Assembly (NCBI GenBank): GCA_002069725.1
Contig: MWBW01000003.1
Location: forward strand, 29,609 to 93,608
DNA: 64,000 bases
Direction of reading: 5' to 3'
DNA from: Firmicutes bacterium ADurb.Bin248
GTDB taxonomy: Bacteria > Bacillota > Clostridia > Christensenellales > CAG-138
Under the pieces are notes generated by a model, which did not search any database, was not told where the DNA came from, and saw nothing but the letters and a program-made list of their open reading frames with translations. The position numbers and the translations under genes were made by a program. This document shows positions 37,190-45,721 of the stretch, piece after piece (position 1 is the first letter of the stretch; each line of letters opens with the position of its first letter).

Positions 37190-38986
37190 TTATTTCCGGC
37201 TGACTGCGCCGAATTTGCACGAAGTCATGCACGCGCCGCACTTGATGCACTTGGACTGGTCGATGACGTAGGGCACCTTGGGCGCGCCGGAGATGCACTT
37301 GGTCGGGCAGTTCCTCGCGCAGATGCCGCAGGTCTTGCACTTATCCGGATCGATCACGTAATTGAGCAGGTTCTTGCACACGCCCGCCGGGCAGCGCTTG
37401 TCGCGGATGTGCGCCTCGTACTCGTCGCGGAAATAGCGTATGGTCGAGAGCACCGGGTTGGGCGCGGTCTGGCCGAGGCCGCACAGCGCCGTGGCCTTGA
37501 TGTTCCTGGCGAGCTTCTCGAGCTTCTCGAGGTCGCCCTCCTCGCCCTTTCCGTCGCAGATCTTGTTGAGGATCTCGAGCATGCGCCGCGTGCCGATGCG
37601 GCAGGGCGGGCATTTGCCGCAGGATTCATCCACCGTGAACTCGAGGAAGAACTTCGCGATGTTGACCATGCAGTTGTCCTCATCCATGACGATCATGCCG
37701 CCGGAGCCCATCATGGAGCCGATGGCCATGAGGTTGTCGTAATCGATGGGAACGTCGAGGTGCTCTGCCGGGATGCATCCGCCGGAGGGGCCGCCGGTCT
37801 GCGCGGCCTTGAACTTCTTGCCGCCCGGTATGCCGCCGCCGATCTCGTAGATGATCTCGCGCAGCGTCGTTCCCATGGGGATCTCGACGAGGCCGGTATT
37901 GTTGATCTTTCCGCCGAGCGCGAACACCTTGGTGCCCTTGCTCTTCTCGGTGCCTATGGAGGAGAACCATTCGGGCCCGTTGAGTATAATCTGGCAGACG
38001 TTGGCGAGGGTCTCGACGTTGTTGAGTATCGTCGGCTTGCCAAAGAGGCCCTTGTTCGCCGGGAACGGGGGGCGCGGGCGCGGCTCACCACGGCCGCCCT
38101 CGATGGAGGCCAAGAGAGCCGTTTCCTCGCCGCACACGAACGCGCCGGAACCCAGGCGCAGGTCGATGTCGAAGTTGAAACCGGTGCCGAAGATATCCTT
38201 GCCGAGCAAGCCCATCTCGCGCGCCTGGCCGATGGCGATGCGAAGGCGCTTGACCGCGATGGGATACTCCGCGCGCACGTAGATGTAGCCCTGCTGGGAG
38301 CCGATGGCGTAGCCCGCGATGGCCATGGCCTCGAGCACCGCGTGGGGGTCGCCTTCAAGCACGCTTCGATCCATGAACGCGCCGGGGTCGCCCTCGTCCG
38401 CGTTGCAGCAGACGTACTTGACGTCGCTCTCGGGCGCCTTGGCGAACTTCCATTTCAAGCCAGTCGGGAAGCCCGCGCCGCCGCGGCCTCGAAGGCCGGA
38501 TTTGAGTATGCAGTCGATGACCTCGTCCCGCGTCATCTCGGTGAGCGCTTTGGCGAGCGCCTTATAGCCGTCGAAGGCGATGTACTCGTTGATGTCCTCC
38601 GGGTTGATGACGCCGCAGTTGCGAAGCGCGATGCGCTTCTGCTTCTTGTAAAACTCGATGTCGTTGAGCGAAAGTATGTTCTGCTCCCCGTCCACGCTCT
38701 TGTGGTAGAGAAGATCCTGCACGATGCGGCCCTTGACGAGGTGCTCGCTGACGATGCGCGGCACGTCCTCGACCTTGATGTGGCTGTAGAACGCGCCCTC
38801 GGGATACACGATGCAGATGGGGCCGTTTTCGCACAGGCCGAAGCAGCCCGTGCGCACGACCTTGATTTCCTTTTCAAGGCCCGCGTTTTTGATGCATTCC
38901 TCGAACTTGTCGATGATGGCCGGAGAGTTGGAGGATGAGCAGCCCGTGCCCGTGCATACGAGCACCTGAGAACGATAGAATTCCAT
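37190..38986 (-). CDS. hndC: NAD-linked [FeFe]-hydrogenase, NuoF-like subunit (HndC/HydB type)
   Basis: 598 residues. N-terminal thioredoxin-like [2Fe-2S] domain (VCTGTGCSSSNS, RTGCFGLCENGPICIVYPEG), then the NuoF flavin/NADH domain (GLRGRGGAGFPTGLKWKFAK near 170, CNADEGDPGAFMDRS, GEETALLASIEGGRGEPRPR), a [4Fe-4S] site (SCGKCPPCRIGTRRM near 480), and a C-terminal 2[4Fe-4S] ferredoxin (CKTCGICARNCPTKC and CIKCGACMTSCKFGAV). In bifurcating hydrogenases this subunit binds NADH and splits electrons with ferredoxin. GGAGGTAATT precedes the ATG. Confidence 0.95.
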   Translation of the reverse strand: MEFYRSQVLVCTGTGCSSSNSPAIIDKFEECIKNAGLEKEIKVVRTGCFGLCENGPICIVYPEGAFYSHIKVEDVPRIVSEHLVKGRIVQDLLYHKSVDGEQNILSLNDIEFYKKQKRIALRNCGVINPEDINEYIAFDGYKALAKALTEMTRDEVIDCILKSGLRGRGGAGFPTGLKWKFAKAPESDVKYVCCNADEGDPGAFMDRSVLEGDPHAVLEAMAIAGYAIGSQQGYIYVRAEYPIAVKRLRIAIGQAREMGLLGKDIFGTGFNFDIDLRLGSGAFVCGEETALLASIEGGRGEPRPRPPFPANKGLFGKPTILNNVETLANVCQIILNGPEWFSSIGTEKSKGTKVFALGGKINNTGLVEIPMGTTLREIIYEIGGGIPGGKKFKAAQTGGPSGGCIPAEHLDVPIDYDNLMAIGSMMGSGGMIVMDEDNCMVNIAKFFLEFTVDESCGKCPPCRIGTRRMLEILNKICDGKGEEGDLEKLEKLARNIKATALCGLGQTAPNPVLSTIRYFRDEYEAHIRDKRCPAGVCKNLLNYVIDPDKCKTCGICARNCPTKCISGAPKVPYVIDQSKCIKCGACMTSCKFGAVSRK

Positions 38987-39007
38987 AATTACCTCCTGGC
39001 TCCCGGC

Positions 39008-39385
39008 TTATTTGTTCTTGGCTTCGTAGTAGCCGATGGTATATTCGACGACGGGATTGTCGCCCACGACGTGCTCGGTCACGATGCGGCCGACCATGTC
39101 GGGCGTAACCTTGACGTAGGTGACCTTATCCTCGCCGGGCTTGTAGATCTCCACGATGGGCTCGAGCCGGCACACGCCGATGCAGCCCGTCTGGGCGACG
39201 GCGACGCCCTGCAGGTTCCGTTTGGCGACCTCGTCCATGAAAGCGGTAAGGACCGGCCGGGCGCCCGCGGCGATGCCGCAGGTGGCCATGCCGACCACGA
39301 CGCGGGTGCCGGTCTGTTCGCGGCGCAGGTTGATCGTTTCGAGCGTCTTCTGACGGATCGCTTCGAGTTCCTGTATGGATTTCAT
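39008..39385 (-). CDS. hndB: [2Fe-2S] ferredoxin-like hydrogenase subunit (HndB type)
   Basis: 125 residues, thioredoxin-like fold. Four cysteines fit a [2Fe-2S] site: GMATCGIAAGARPVL near 55 and VAQTGCIGVCRLEPIVEIY near 85. Equivalent to HndB of the NADP-reducing hydrogenase of Desulfovibrio. GGAGGTGTCTAAAGT precedes the ATG. Lies between the HATPase gene and hndC. Confidence 0.92.
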   Translation of the reverse strand: MKSIQELEAIRQKTLETINLRREQTGTRVVVGMATCGIAAGARPVLTAFMDEVAKRNLQGVAVAQTGCIGVCRLEPIVEIYKPGEDKVTYVKVTPDMVGRIVTEHVVGDNPVVEYTIGYYEAKNK

Positions 39386-39388
39386 ACT

Positions 39389-39946
39389 TTAGACACCTCC
39401 GTTTAATTCTGTGATTCCCTCAATTAAGCTCTCCCGTATCCAGAGCGCGACCTGCGGGGTGGAAAGCGGGATCTCATCGCCGAGCGCTTTTCTGATCTCC
39501 CTCGTGTCGAAGACGAACGCGCGGCCGTCGACGCGGTATGTATAGACGAAATTGACTCCCTCGCCGCTGCAGGCAAGGCCGTATATCGTATCCGCCATGT
39601 CCCCCAGAGGCGGGCGGTCGATGTGGCTGATCCGGTAGCTCGCCGCGATGCGCGTGCCGGCGCCCGGCGTTGACTCGAGCTCGAACGTTCCCGCGCAGCC
39701 CTCCGCCCCCTCCTTGAAGAAGGGGATGCCCAAACCTACGGAGCGCGTTTTCCGCGTGGTGGTGAACGGGTCCGTCACCTTTTTGAGCAAATCGGCGTCC
39801 ATGCCGCGTCCGTCGTCCTTCACCTCGCAGCGCATCCAGTCCCTTGCGTGATCGACCTCGACCGTGATTTCGACGAGCTTCGCGCCCGCCGAAATGGAGT
39901 TCTGCGCGATGTCGAGCAGGTGCAGCGAGAGTTCCTTCATGATCAT
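39389..39946 (-). CDS. HATPase (histidine-kinase-like ATPase) in the hydrogenase operon
   Basis: 185 residues. N-box LSLHLLDIAQNSISAGAKLV, G1 box DDGRGMDADLLKKVTDPF near 60, and G2-like SVGLGIPFFKEGAEG near 88; no dimerisation or phospho-acceptor domain. After about residue 125 comes a C-terminal region without a match I know. GHKL ATPases of this sort recur in clostridial hydrogenase operons; anti-sigma or assembly roles are guesses. ATG 39940 is an equally good start. The gene starts 5 bp after hndA. Confidence 0.85.
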   Translation of the reverse strand: MIMKELSLHLLDIAQNSISAGAKLVEITVEVDHARDWMRCEVKDDGRGMDADLLKKVTDPFTTTRKTRSVGLGIPFFKEGAEGCAGTFELESTPGAGTRIAASYRISHIDRPPLGDMADTIYGLACSGEGVNFVYTYRVDGRAFVFDTREIRKALGDEIPLSTPQVALWIRESLIEGITELNGGV

Positions 39947-39951
39947 GGGCT

Positions 39952-40440
39952 TCAGCCGATCTTGCGGTATTTCTCCACGATCGCGGGGATCTGCTCGGGC
40001 GTGAGCCTTCCGTATACCTCTTCGTTGATCATCATGGCGGGCGCGAGTCCGCAGCAGCCGATGCAACGCGTGGCCTCGAGCGTGAACAAGCCGTCCGGCG
40101 TGGTCGTGCCGACCGCGATGCCGAGCTGCTTTTCAAGCTCTTCGAGCACGAGTTGGCTGCCCCTGACGTAGCAGGCGGTGCCCAGGCAAAGGCCGATGGT
40201 GTGCTTGCCCCTCGGCTGCAGCGTGAACTGCGAGTAGAAGGTCGCGACGCCGTAGATCACGCTCACGGGCGTGCCGGTCTTTTCGCTGACGTAGTGCTGC
40301 ACCTGCTCGTTCACGCAGCCGCAGATCTCCTGCGCATGCTGCATGATAGGCAGCAGGCCGCCCGGAACATCCTTCCACTCGGCGATGACGCCGTCGAGCC
40401 GGTCGAACTGCTCCTTGCGGATGCTGTTTGCGATTGCCAT
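39952..40440 (-). CDS. hndA: NuoE-like [2Fe-2S] hydrogenase subunit (HndA type)
   Basis: 162 residues. The [2Fe-2S] ligands follow the NuoE spacing: GLCLGTACYVRGSQLVLEEL near 90 and ATRCIGCCGLAPAMMINEEV near 130. N-terminal helical bundle DVPGGLLPIMQHAQEICGCV. First gene of the hnd operon; AAAGGAGG is well placed for the ATG at 40440, 14 codons inside a longer reading. Passes electrons between NADH subunit and hydrogenase. Confidence 0.95.
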   Translation of the reverse strand: MAIANSIRKEQFDRLDGVIAEWKDVPGGLLPIMQHAQEICGCVNEQVQHYVSEKTGTPVSVIYGVATFYSQFTLQPRGKHTIGLCLGTACYVRGSQLVLEELEKQLGIAVGTTTPDGLFTLEATRCIGCCGLAPAMMINEEVYGRLTPEQIPAIVEKYRKIG

Positions 40441-40506
40441 GGATAAATCCTCCTTTGATGTTTGACCGCGGCGAATTGACAAAAAAAATACAATAAGCCT
40501 TTAGGA

Positions 40507-40519
40507 TTGTAACATATCG
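40507..40519 (-). promoter_or_regulatory. hnd operon -10 region with motif shared with hydA
   Basis: Minus strand GATATGTTACAAT contains the -10 TACAAT (40507-40512). The identical 11-bp core GATATGTTACA lies at the hydA promoter (63775-63785). No clear -35 is visible. Confidence 0.55.
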
Positions 40520-40626
40520 GGCGCGAAAAAGAAAGCGGAAAGTTGCCGAATGCAGGTTTAATTTACACCTGTTCATGCAGGATTCACAGCCGCGCGCACG
40601 CGCTCGCGCGCCGCGATTTTATCGCG

Positions 40627-40649
40627 AAAAAACGGCCGTTTTACGGCCG
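40627..40649 (-). terminator. Intrinsic terminator containing the ygiQ stop codon
   Basis: CGGCCG-TAAAA-CGGCCG followed by TTTTTT on the minus strand. The TAA in the loop is the stop codon of the YgiQ gene, so the mRNA has almost no 3' untranslated region. Confidence 0.85.
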
Positions 40650-42548
40650 CTTTCCACGCTTGGGCGACGCTTTCCCCCGCGGGCTGAAATTCCCTCGTTC
40701 CCTTCCTGCATTTTTCTGCGCGCGGGAAATATCGCGCGGCGGCAGCAGCGCGTCTTTGCCAAAGCCGATCAGATCCTCGCGGCCCGCGGCCTTGAGCGCC
40801 TCGCGCGCGAGCGGCGCGTAGGCGGGCTTGAAGTATTGCATCAGAGCGCGCTGCATGGCCTTCTCTTTGGCCGAGCGCGGCACGTAGACCTTGGCGCCCG
40901 TGCGGGGGTCGATTCCCGTATAATACATGCAGGTCGAAAGCGTGCCGGGCGTGGGATAGAAGTCCTGCACCTGCTCCGGCCGCTGGCCCGTTTGTTTCAG
41001 GTATAAGGCGAGCTCGATCGCGGCGTCTAAGTCGCTGCCGGGATGGGAGCTCATGAAGTACGGCACGATGAACTGCTCCTTGCCCGCGGCGGCGCTCAGC
41101 TTCTCATAGCGGCGGCAGAACGCATCGTAGAGTTCGTGCGAGGGCTTGCCCATGAGCCTCAAAACGCGCTCGCTCACATGCTCGGGCGCGACCTTGAGCC
41201 TGCCGCTGACGTGGCTCTTCACGAGCGCGCGCAGGAAGGCGTCCGATCGATCGTACATCACATAATCGTACCTCACGCCGGAGCGCACAAACACGCGCTT
41301 CACGCCGGGCACGGCGGAAATTTCCCCGAGAAGCGCGACATAATCCGAATGGTCGGCCACGAGCTGCGGGCAGGGCTTGAAGCCCAGGCATTGCCGGTCG
41401 GCGCAGACGCCGTGCTCGAGCTGCTTTTTGCACGCGGGGTTGCGAAGATCCGCCGTGGGGCCGCCCACGTCGTGTATGTTGCCCTTGAAGCCGGGCAGCG
41501 CCGTCATAAGCTTCGCTTCGGCCACGAGGGATTCCCTGCTCCTCGACTGCACGACGCGCCCCTGGTGGAAGGTCAGCGCGCAGAACGAGCAGCCGCCGAA
41601 GCACCCGCGGCATGAGGTCAGCGAGAACGCGACCTCCTCGAGCGCGGGGATGGGCTTTTTGTATTTCGGATGGGGCCTTCGCGTATAGGGCAGATCGTAG
41701 ACCTCGTCGAGCTCTCGCCTTGTCAGCGGCGCCGCGGGCGGGTTCGCCACGAGATACCCCTTCCCGTGCGGCTGGACGAGGCGCGCGCCGCGCACGGCGT
41801 CCTGCTCGCGGTACTGCGTCATGAAGGCCGAAGCGTATTTAAATTTGTCCGAGGCGGTCTCCTCGAAGCTCTCGATGAGCCGATAGTCGTAGACCTTCTC
41901 GAGGGAATCCGTATGGAAGCACGTTCCGGGAACGTAGGTGATCTGGTCGATGGGCAAGCCCGCGGCGAGCGCGTCCGCGACGTCCGCGATCTGCCTCTCC
42001 CCCATGCCGTAGATGAGAAGATCCGCGCCGGAATCGACGAGCACGCTCCGCCGCACCTTGTCGTCCCAGTAATCGTAATGCGCGAAGCGGCGAAGGCTCG
42101 CCTCGATGCCGCCGATGACGACGGGCACGCGCCGGAACGCCTCGCGGCAGCGGTTGGCGTAGACGATCACCGCGCGGTCGGGCCGTTTGCCCGCCTCGCC
42201 GCCTTCGGAATAGGCGTCCTCGCTTCGCGGCTTCTTCGCGGCGGTGTAATGGTTGACCATGGAATCCATGTTGCCGGAGTTGACGAGGAAAGCGAGCCTC
42301 GGCTTGCCCAGCGCGCGGAAGGCTGAAACGTCGCGCCAGTCCGGCTGGGCGATCACGCCCACGCTGTAGCCGTGCGCCATGAGCACGCGCGCGATGATGG
42401 CCGTGCCGAAGGATGGGTGGTCTATGAGCGCGTCCCCCGTGACGAGCACGAAGTCCGGCCGCGAAACGCCCCGCGCGCGCAGTTCCTCGGCGCTCATGGG
42501 GATGGTCGCTTCCGGATCGAAGATCTCTTGTTTGATTTCTTTATTCAT
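40641..42548 (-). CDS. YgiQ family radical SAM protein
   Basis: 635 residues. Radical SAM cluster motif C-x3-C-x2-C in SCRGCFGGCSFCALTFHQGR near 305, preceded by the YgiQ N-terminal domain (RPDFVLVTGDALIDHPSFG near 30, VVIGGIEASLRRFAHYDYWD near 135) and followed by the UPF0313 C-terminal part (VQDFYPTPGTLSTCMYYTGI near 555). Reaction unknown. The ATG at 42548 overlaps the upstream DivIVA-like gene by 8 nt; an apparent extension to 42719 is a shadow of that gene. Confidence 0.92.
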   Translation of the reverse strand: MNKEIKQEIFDPEATIPMSAEELRARGVSRPDFVLVTGDALIDHPSFGTAIIARVLMAHGYSVGVIAQPDWRDVSAFRALGKPRLAFLVNSGNMDSMVNHYTAAKKPRSEDAYSEGGEAGKRPDRAVIVYANRCREAFRRVPVVIGGIEASLRRFAHYDYWDDKVRRSVLVDSGADLLIYGMGERQIADVADALAAGLPIDQITYVPGTCFHTDSLEKVYDYRLIESFEETASDKFKYASAFMTQYREQDAVRGARLVQPHGKGYLVANPPAAPLTRRELDEVYDLPYTRRPHPKYKKPIPALEEVAFSLTSCRGCFGGCSFCALTFHQGRVVQSRSRESLVAEAKLMTALPGFKGNIHDVGGPTADLRNPACKKQLEHGVCADRQCLGFKPCPQLVADHSDYVALLGEISAVPGVKRVFVRSGVRYDYVMYDRSDAFLRALVKSHVSGRLKVAPEHVSERVLRLMGKPSHELYDAFCRRYEKLSAAAGKEQFIVPYFMSSHPGSDLDAAIELALYLKQTGQRPEQVQDFYPTPGTLSTCMYYTGIDPRTGAKVYVPRSAKEKAMQRALMQYFKPAYAPLAREALKAAGREDLIGFGKDALLPPRDISRAQKNAGRERGNFSPRGKASPKRGKRP

Positions 42549-42801
42549 CGGGTTCCGGCCCGCCGTGCGCCTCCTCGGGCCGCGCCTTTTCGGGTTCGGG
42601 CTCCCCGGAGGGCTGCCGTATGGGGCCGCGGCAGGCGAGCTCCTCGAGAAGCATGCGTATGCGAAGCCGCGCCACGCCCGCCTCCTGGTCGCGCCGGTCG
42701 AACTCGCGTATGATATCATCCAAAAACGCGTCCACCTCCTCGATGTCGTAACCGAGGAAGGAACGCCGGAATCTCTTGTTGACGATCTTTTCTTTATCCA
42801 T
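42541..42801 (-). CDS. Short DivIVA-domain protein
   Basis: 86 residues. The DivIVA N-terminal membrane-binding pattern is clear: NKRFRRSFLGYDIEEVDAFL then DDIIREFDRR. The coiled coil is short and the C-terminus is Pro/Glu-rich, so this is a minimal form beside the long DivIVA proteins. Downstream of sepF, where divIVA usually lies. The ribosome-binding site is weak (GACGGGAAC). Confidence 0.82.
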   Translation of the reverse strand: MDKEKIVNKRFRRSFLGYDIEEVDAFLDDIIREFDRRDQEAGVARLRIRMLLEELACRGPIRQPSGEPEPEKARPEEAHGGPEPDE

Positions 42802-42843
42802 GTTCCCGTCCGGGCATATCGTTGTTCCGCCGCGCTTTGAGAA

Positions 42844-42877
42844 GCCGTTCGCCGTGCCGGAGGGCACGGCGAACGGC
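42844..42877. terminator. 15-bp perfect hairpin between sepF and the divIVA-like gene
   Basis: GCCGTTCGCCGTGCC, 4-nt loop, GGCACGGCGAACGGC. No T-run on the minus strand, so it may attenuate read-through or stabilise the sepF transcript rather than stop it. Confidence 0.6.
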
Positions 42878-42886
42878 GCTTCCGGC

Positions 42887-43339
42887 TCAGATGAGGCCGT
42901 CGTTGTCGGTCTCGCCGTTGCCGATGACGTCATAGTTGGTGGGCGCTACGACGAAGATGCCGCGTGAGATCTTATAGATGGTGCCGTTGAGCGCGTAGAT
43001 CGCGCCCGCCATGAAGTCGAGTATGCGCTGCGCGCAGTCGAGCTCCAGCTCCTCCATATTGACGATCACGGGCTTGCGGCTCTTCAAATTGTCGATGATG
43101 TTCTGGGTATCCTCATAGCTGATGGGATGGTAAACGATCATCTTGAGCTGAGCCGCCGACGGGAGGCTGACCACGTTGCTGCCCGGCGCGCTCGCCCTGC
43201 GGGTACCGCGGTTGCCGAGCTTGACGACGTTGTCCTCGTGCGGAGCCTCTTCGTACTCCTGCTCCGCGTAGTACTCATCCTCCATGTCGCTTTCCTCGAT
43301 GCCGATGTACTCGAGGAACTTGTTCATGAATCCTGCCAT
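42887..43339 (-). CDS. sepF: Cell division protein SepF
   Basis: 150 residues. N-terminal amphipathic membrane anchor (AGFMNKFLEYIGI), acidic linker, and the SepF domain: VIVNMEELELDCAQRILDFM near 95 and GAIYALNGTIYKISRGIFVV near 115. SepF tethers FtsZ to the membrane and aligns the division ring. Located between yggS and a divIVA-like gene as in most Firmicutes. Confidence 0.95.
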   Translation of the reverse strand: MAGFMNKFLEYIGIEESDMEDEYYAEQEYEEAPHEDNVVKLGNRGTRRASAPGSNVVSLPSAAQLKMIVYHPISYEDTQNIIDNLKSRKPVIVNMEELELDCAQRILDFMAGAIYALNGTIYKISRGIFVVAPTNYDVIGNGETDNDGLI

Positions 43340-43419
43340 TCGGTTATTCCTCCACTCAATAAAATATTATTGGCGCTTGGAGAAATAATCATTTGTAACC
43401 GGCGCGGGCTGCTCTGTGT

Positions 43420-44127
43420 TTACGCCCCGCCGCCGGGCGCCGCCTGCCTTTGGCCGAACAGCGCCGTGCCGACGCGCACCATGTTCGACCCTTCGGCGAC
43501 CGCCGCCCTGTAATCCCCGCTCATGCCCATGGAGAGCGTGTCCACGCGCGTGCCGGGCAAGCCCAGCGCCGCCGCTTTATCGAAAAGCTCCCTCATGCGC
43601 GCGAAGTGCCCGCGTACCTCCCCCTCGCCCACATCAGGGGGAATGCACATGAGCCCCCGCAGCCGCACGTTGGGCAGCGCGGAGATCGTTTCGAGGAACG
43701 GGAAAAGCTCTTCGGGCATAACGCCGCCCTTTTGCGGCTCGCGGCCCACGTTGACCTCGACGAGCACGTCCTGCACGACGTTATTCTTCACGGCCTCGCG
43801 CGAAATCTGCGCGGCGAGCGCCGATCTGTCCACAGACTGGATCGAGGCGACCTTCCCGATAACATATTTTACCTTATTCGTCTGGAGTTGTCCAATCAAA
43901 TGTACGCGCGCGCCGTATTCGCCAAAAAGAGGCAGCTTTCCGGTCAGCTCCTGCACGCGGCTCTCCCCCGCGTCCGTCACGCCGCAATCGAGCGCCTCGC
44001 GGATGCGCGCTTCGTCCACGAACTTGGTCACCGCGACGAGGGCGATCTCCCCGGGCCTTCGTCCCGCGCGTCCGGCGGCGTCTGCGATGCCGTCCATGAT
44101 TTCAAAATAGTTCTCGCGCACGCTCAC
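43420..44127 (-). CDS. YggS family PLP-binding protein
   Basis: 235 residues, single TIM barrel. ALVAVTKFVDEARIREAL near 30 holds the PLP lysine, then GESRVQELTGKL, HLIGQLQTNKVKYV, VLVEVNVGREPQKGGV and TLSMGMSGDYRAAVAEGSNM near 200 with the phosphate-binding loop. Controls PLP and amino-acid homeostasis; no catalytic role is firmly known. The GTG start overlaps the HlyD-like gene by 4 nt. Confidence 0.94.
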   Translation of the reverse strand: MSVRENYFEIMDGIADAAGRAGRRPGEIALVAVTKFVDEARIREALDCGVTDAGESRVQELTGKLPLFGEYGARVHLIGQLQTNKVKYVIGKVASIQSVDRSALAAQISREAVKNNVVQDVLVEVNVGREPQKGGVMPEELFPFLETISALPNVRLRGLMCIPPDVGEGEVRGHFARMRELFDKAAALGLPGTRVDTLSMGMSGDYRAAVAEGSNMVRVGTALFGQRQAAPGGGA

Positions 44128-45299
44128 GGCTTGACGCACCTCATCCCGGCCGCGAGGCTGCCGTCCGCGCTTAGGGCGCGAACGAGCGCGGTGTCCCCGT
44201 CCACGGCGACGACGCTGATCTCGATCGTCCTCTCGGAATCCCCCGCGTCGACGGTGACGAAGGCCGAGCCGTCCTTCACGCCGACGTATTTGAGCGGAAT
44301 CAGGTAGCCCGAAAGCTCCGCGGCGACGGTCGCGTTGAGCTTGCGCGTGCGGTACAGTTCGCCCATGTCCTCGGTGATTTCGATGAGGTTGAGCACGTCG
44401 CCCTCGGACGCGGAGGCGTTCATCGCGGTGCCGGCGAACTGCAGCGCGCAATCCGAGAAGGTTATGGTATACCGCTCGCCCGCGGCGAGGCGCAGCGCCT
44501 GCGAGCGCGGCGTCACGAACGCGAGGTACCAGAGGTTCGGATTGACGAGCCGGTAGACAAGGTTGCTCGGCGCGCCGGATAAAAGGTCGGACGAACCGGA
44601 AACCACGCCGGAAATCAGCGAGGCGTTGATGGTGTCGAGCTTGTCGGTGTTGAGCGTCTGCTCGTAGCCGTCGAAATAGAAGCTCACGCGCCCCGTGCCC
44701 GCGGCGGTCACCTTCTCGCGGTAGGTGTCGAGCTGCGCGAGCCGCTCGGCCTGCGTGTTGTAGAGCTCCGTCAGCGCGGAGGTCGGCTGCACGGTCTGTG
44801 TGAGGAAAGCCGCGCGTTGGTTTAAAAGCTCCGCAAGCTCGCGCTGGAGCGTCAGCAGGTCTCCCCCTTCGCCGAGCTCGGCCTGACGGACCGCGAGGCG
44901 TTTGTTCTGTATCTGCAGCTCTATGCTCGCGAGGTCCGCGTTCTCCACGCCCGCGAGCAGCGCCGTCTGCGCGGCGTAGATCTGCCCCTCGACCGTGAGC
45001 AGCGCCTGCATCATATCGTCCGAATAGCCCCACTTGTAGACGAGCGCGATGTCCTGCGCGTCGGTGACGGCAGCCCCCTCGTCTACGTAGAAGCTCACGC
45101 GGTCGTACTTGTCCACGCCCACGCACTGCTCGTCGCGTATGATCACGGCCACGGCCTCCATGCGCGCGGTCATGACGCCCGCGCGCACGACGCTCGCGTT
45201 CCTGCCGCTGACCACGATGCCGATCACGACGCCGCCGATGAGCAGCAGCGCGAGGAGGAACGCGTAAAACCTTCCCTTTACCCTGAAGCGCCGCGCCAT
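44124..45299 (-). CDS. HlyD-like membrane protein in the sepF cluster
   Basis: 391 residues. One N-terminal transmembrane helix (about 11-31) and an extracytoplasmic part with HlyD-like features: a split barrel-sandwich strand (YDRVSFYVDEGAAVTDAQDI), a coiled-coil hairpin (about 115-195) and a beta-barrel C-terminus. Proteins of this kind commonly precede yggS-sepF in Clostridia; partner transporter unknown. Starts directly after the dUTPase gene and overlaps yggS by 4 nt. Confidence 0.8.
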   Translation of the reverse strand: MARRFRVKGRFYAFLLALLLIGGVVIGIVVSGRNASVVRAGVMTARMEAVAVIIRDEQCVGVDKYDRVSFYVDEGAAVTDAQDIALVYKWGYSDDMMQALLTVEGQIYAAQTALLAGVENADLASIELQIQNKRLAVRQAELGEGGDLLTLQRELAELLNQRAAFLTQTVQPTSALTELYNTQAERLAQLDTYREKVTAAGTGRVSFYFDGYEQTLNTDKLDTINASLISGVVSGSSDLLSGAPSNLVYRLVNPNLWYLAFVTPRSQALRLAAGERYTITFSDCALQFAGTAMNASASEGDVLNLIEITEDMGELYRTRKLNATVAAELSGYLIPLKYVGVKDGSAFVTVDAGDSERTIEISVVAVDGDTALVRALSADGSLAAGMRCVKP

Positions 45300-45668
45300 T
45301 TACGAATCCTTTCCCACGGCGTAGCCCGGCTTGGAGGAGCGGCCGTACTGCCTGTCGAAGTTCTCGCGGTTCTTGGCGATGTAGCCCTCGAAGAGCGCGT
45401 CCGCGTCCATGCCCGCCCTGAGGCACATGCTCACGAAAAAGTGGAAGATGTCCACGAGCTCCCCGCGCACGGCTTCCGCATCGGCGGGCTTTTCGTTCTT
45501 CCACCACTTGAAGTTGACCTCGTCGAGGAGCTCGCCGAGCTCGCTTACCATGGCAAGCACGTTCTTCCTGATCCATTCCTCGTCCGATATGCCCTCGAGA
45601 GCGCGCAGGCGCACGATCTCGTCGTTGAGGGATTTTTGCATGGCGAATACGACTTCAAGCTTGTCCAC
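45300..45668 (-). CDS. Dimeric dUTPase / MazG-like nucleotide pyrophosphohydrolase
   Basis: 122 residues, all-alpha. VSELGELLDEVNFKWWKNEK near 45 and ELVDIFHFFVSMCLRAGMD near 75 provide the E-x2-E and E-x2-D magnesium motifs of the all-alpha NTP pyrophosphatases; the pattern is that of dimeric dUTPases. GTG start with CGGAGGCTGCC upstream. Directly followed by the HlyD-like gene. Confidence 0.85.
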   Translation of the reverse strand: MDKLEVVFAMQKSLNDEIVRLRALEGISDEEWIRKNVLAMVSELGELLDEVNFKWWKNEKPADAEAVRGELVDIFHFFVSMCLRAGMDADALFEGYIAKNRENFDRQYGRSSKPGYAVGKDS

Positions 45669-45721
45669 GGCAGCCTCCGAAAAAATGGATGCTACCATTG
45701 TACAACCGATCGCCGGATTTG

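Noticed and set aside
42541..42933. 130-residue form of the DivIVA-like protein
   Set aside because: The extra N-terminus crosses the sepF 3' end and the 15-bp hairpin; the DivIVA pattern starts at the ATG at 42801.
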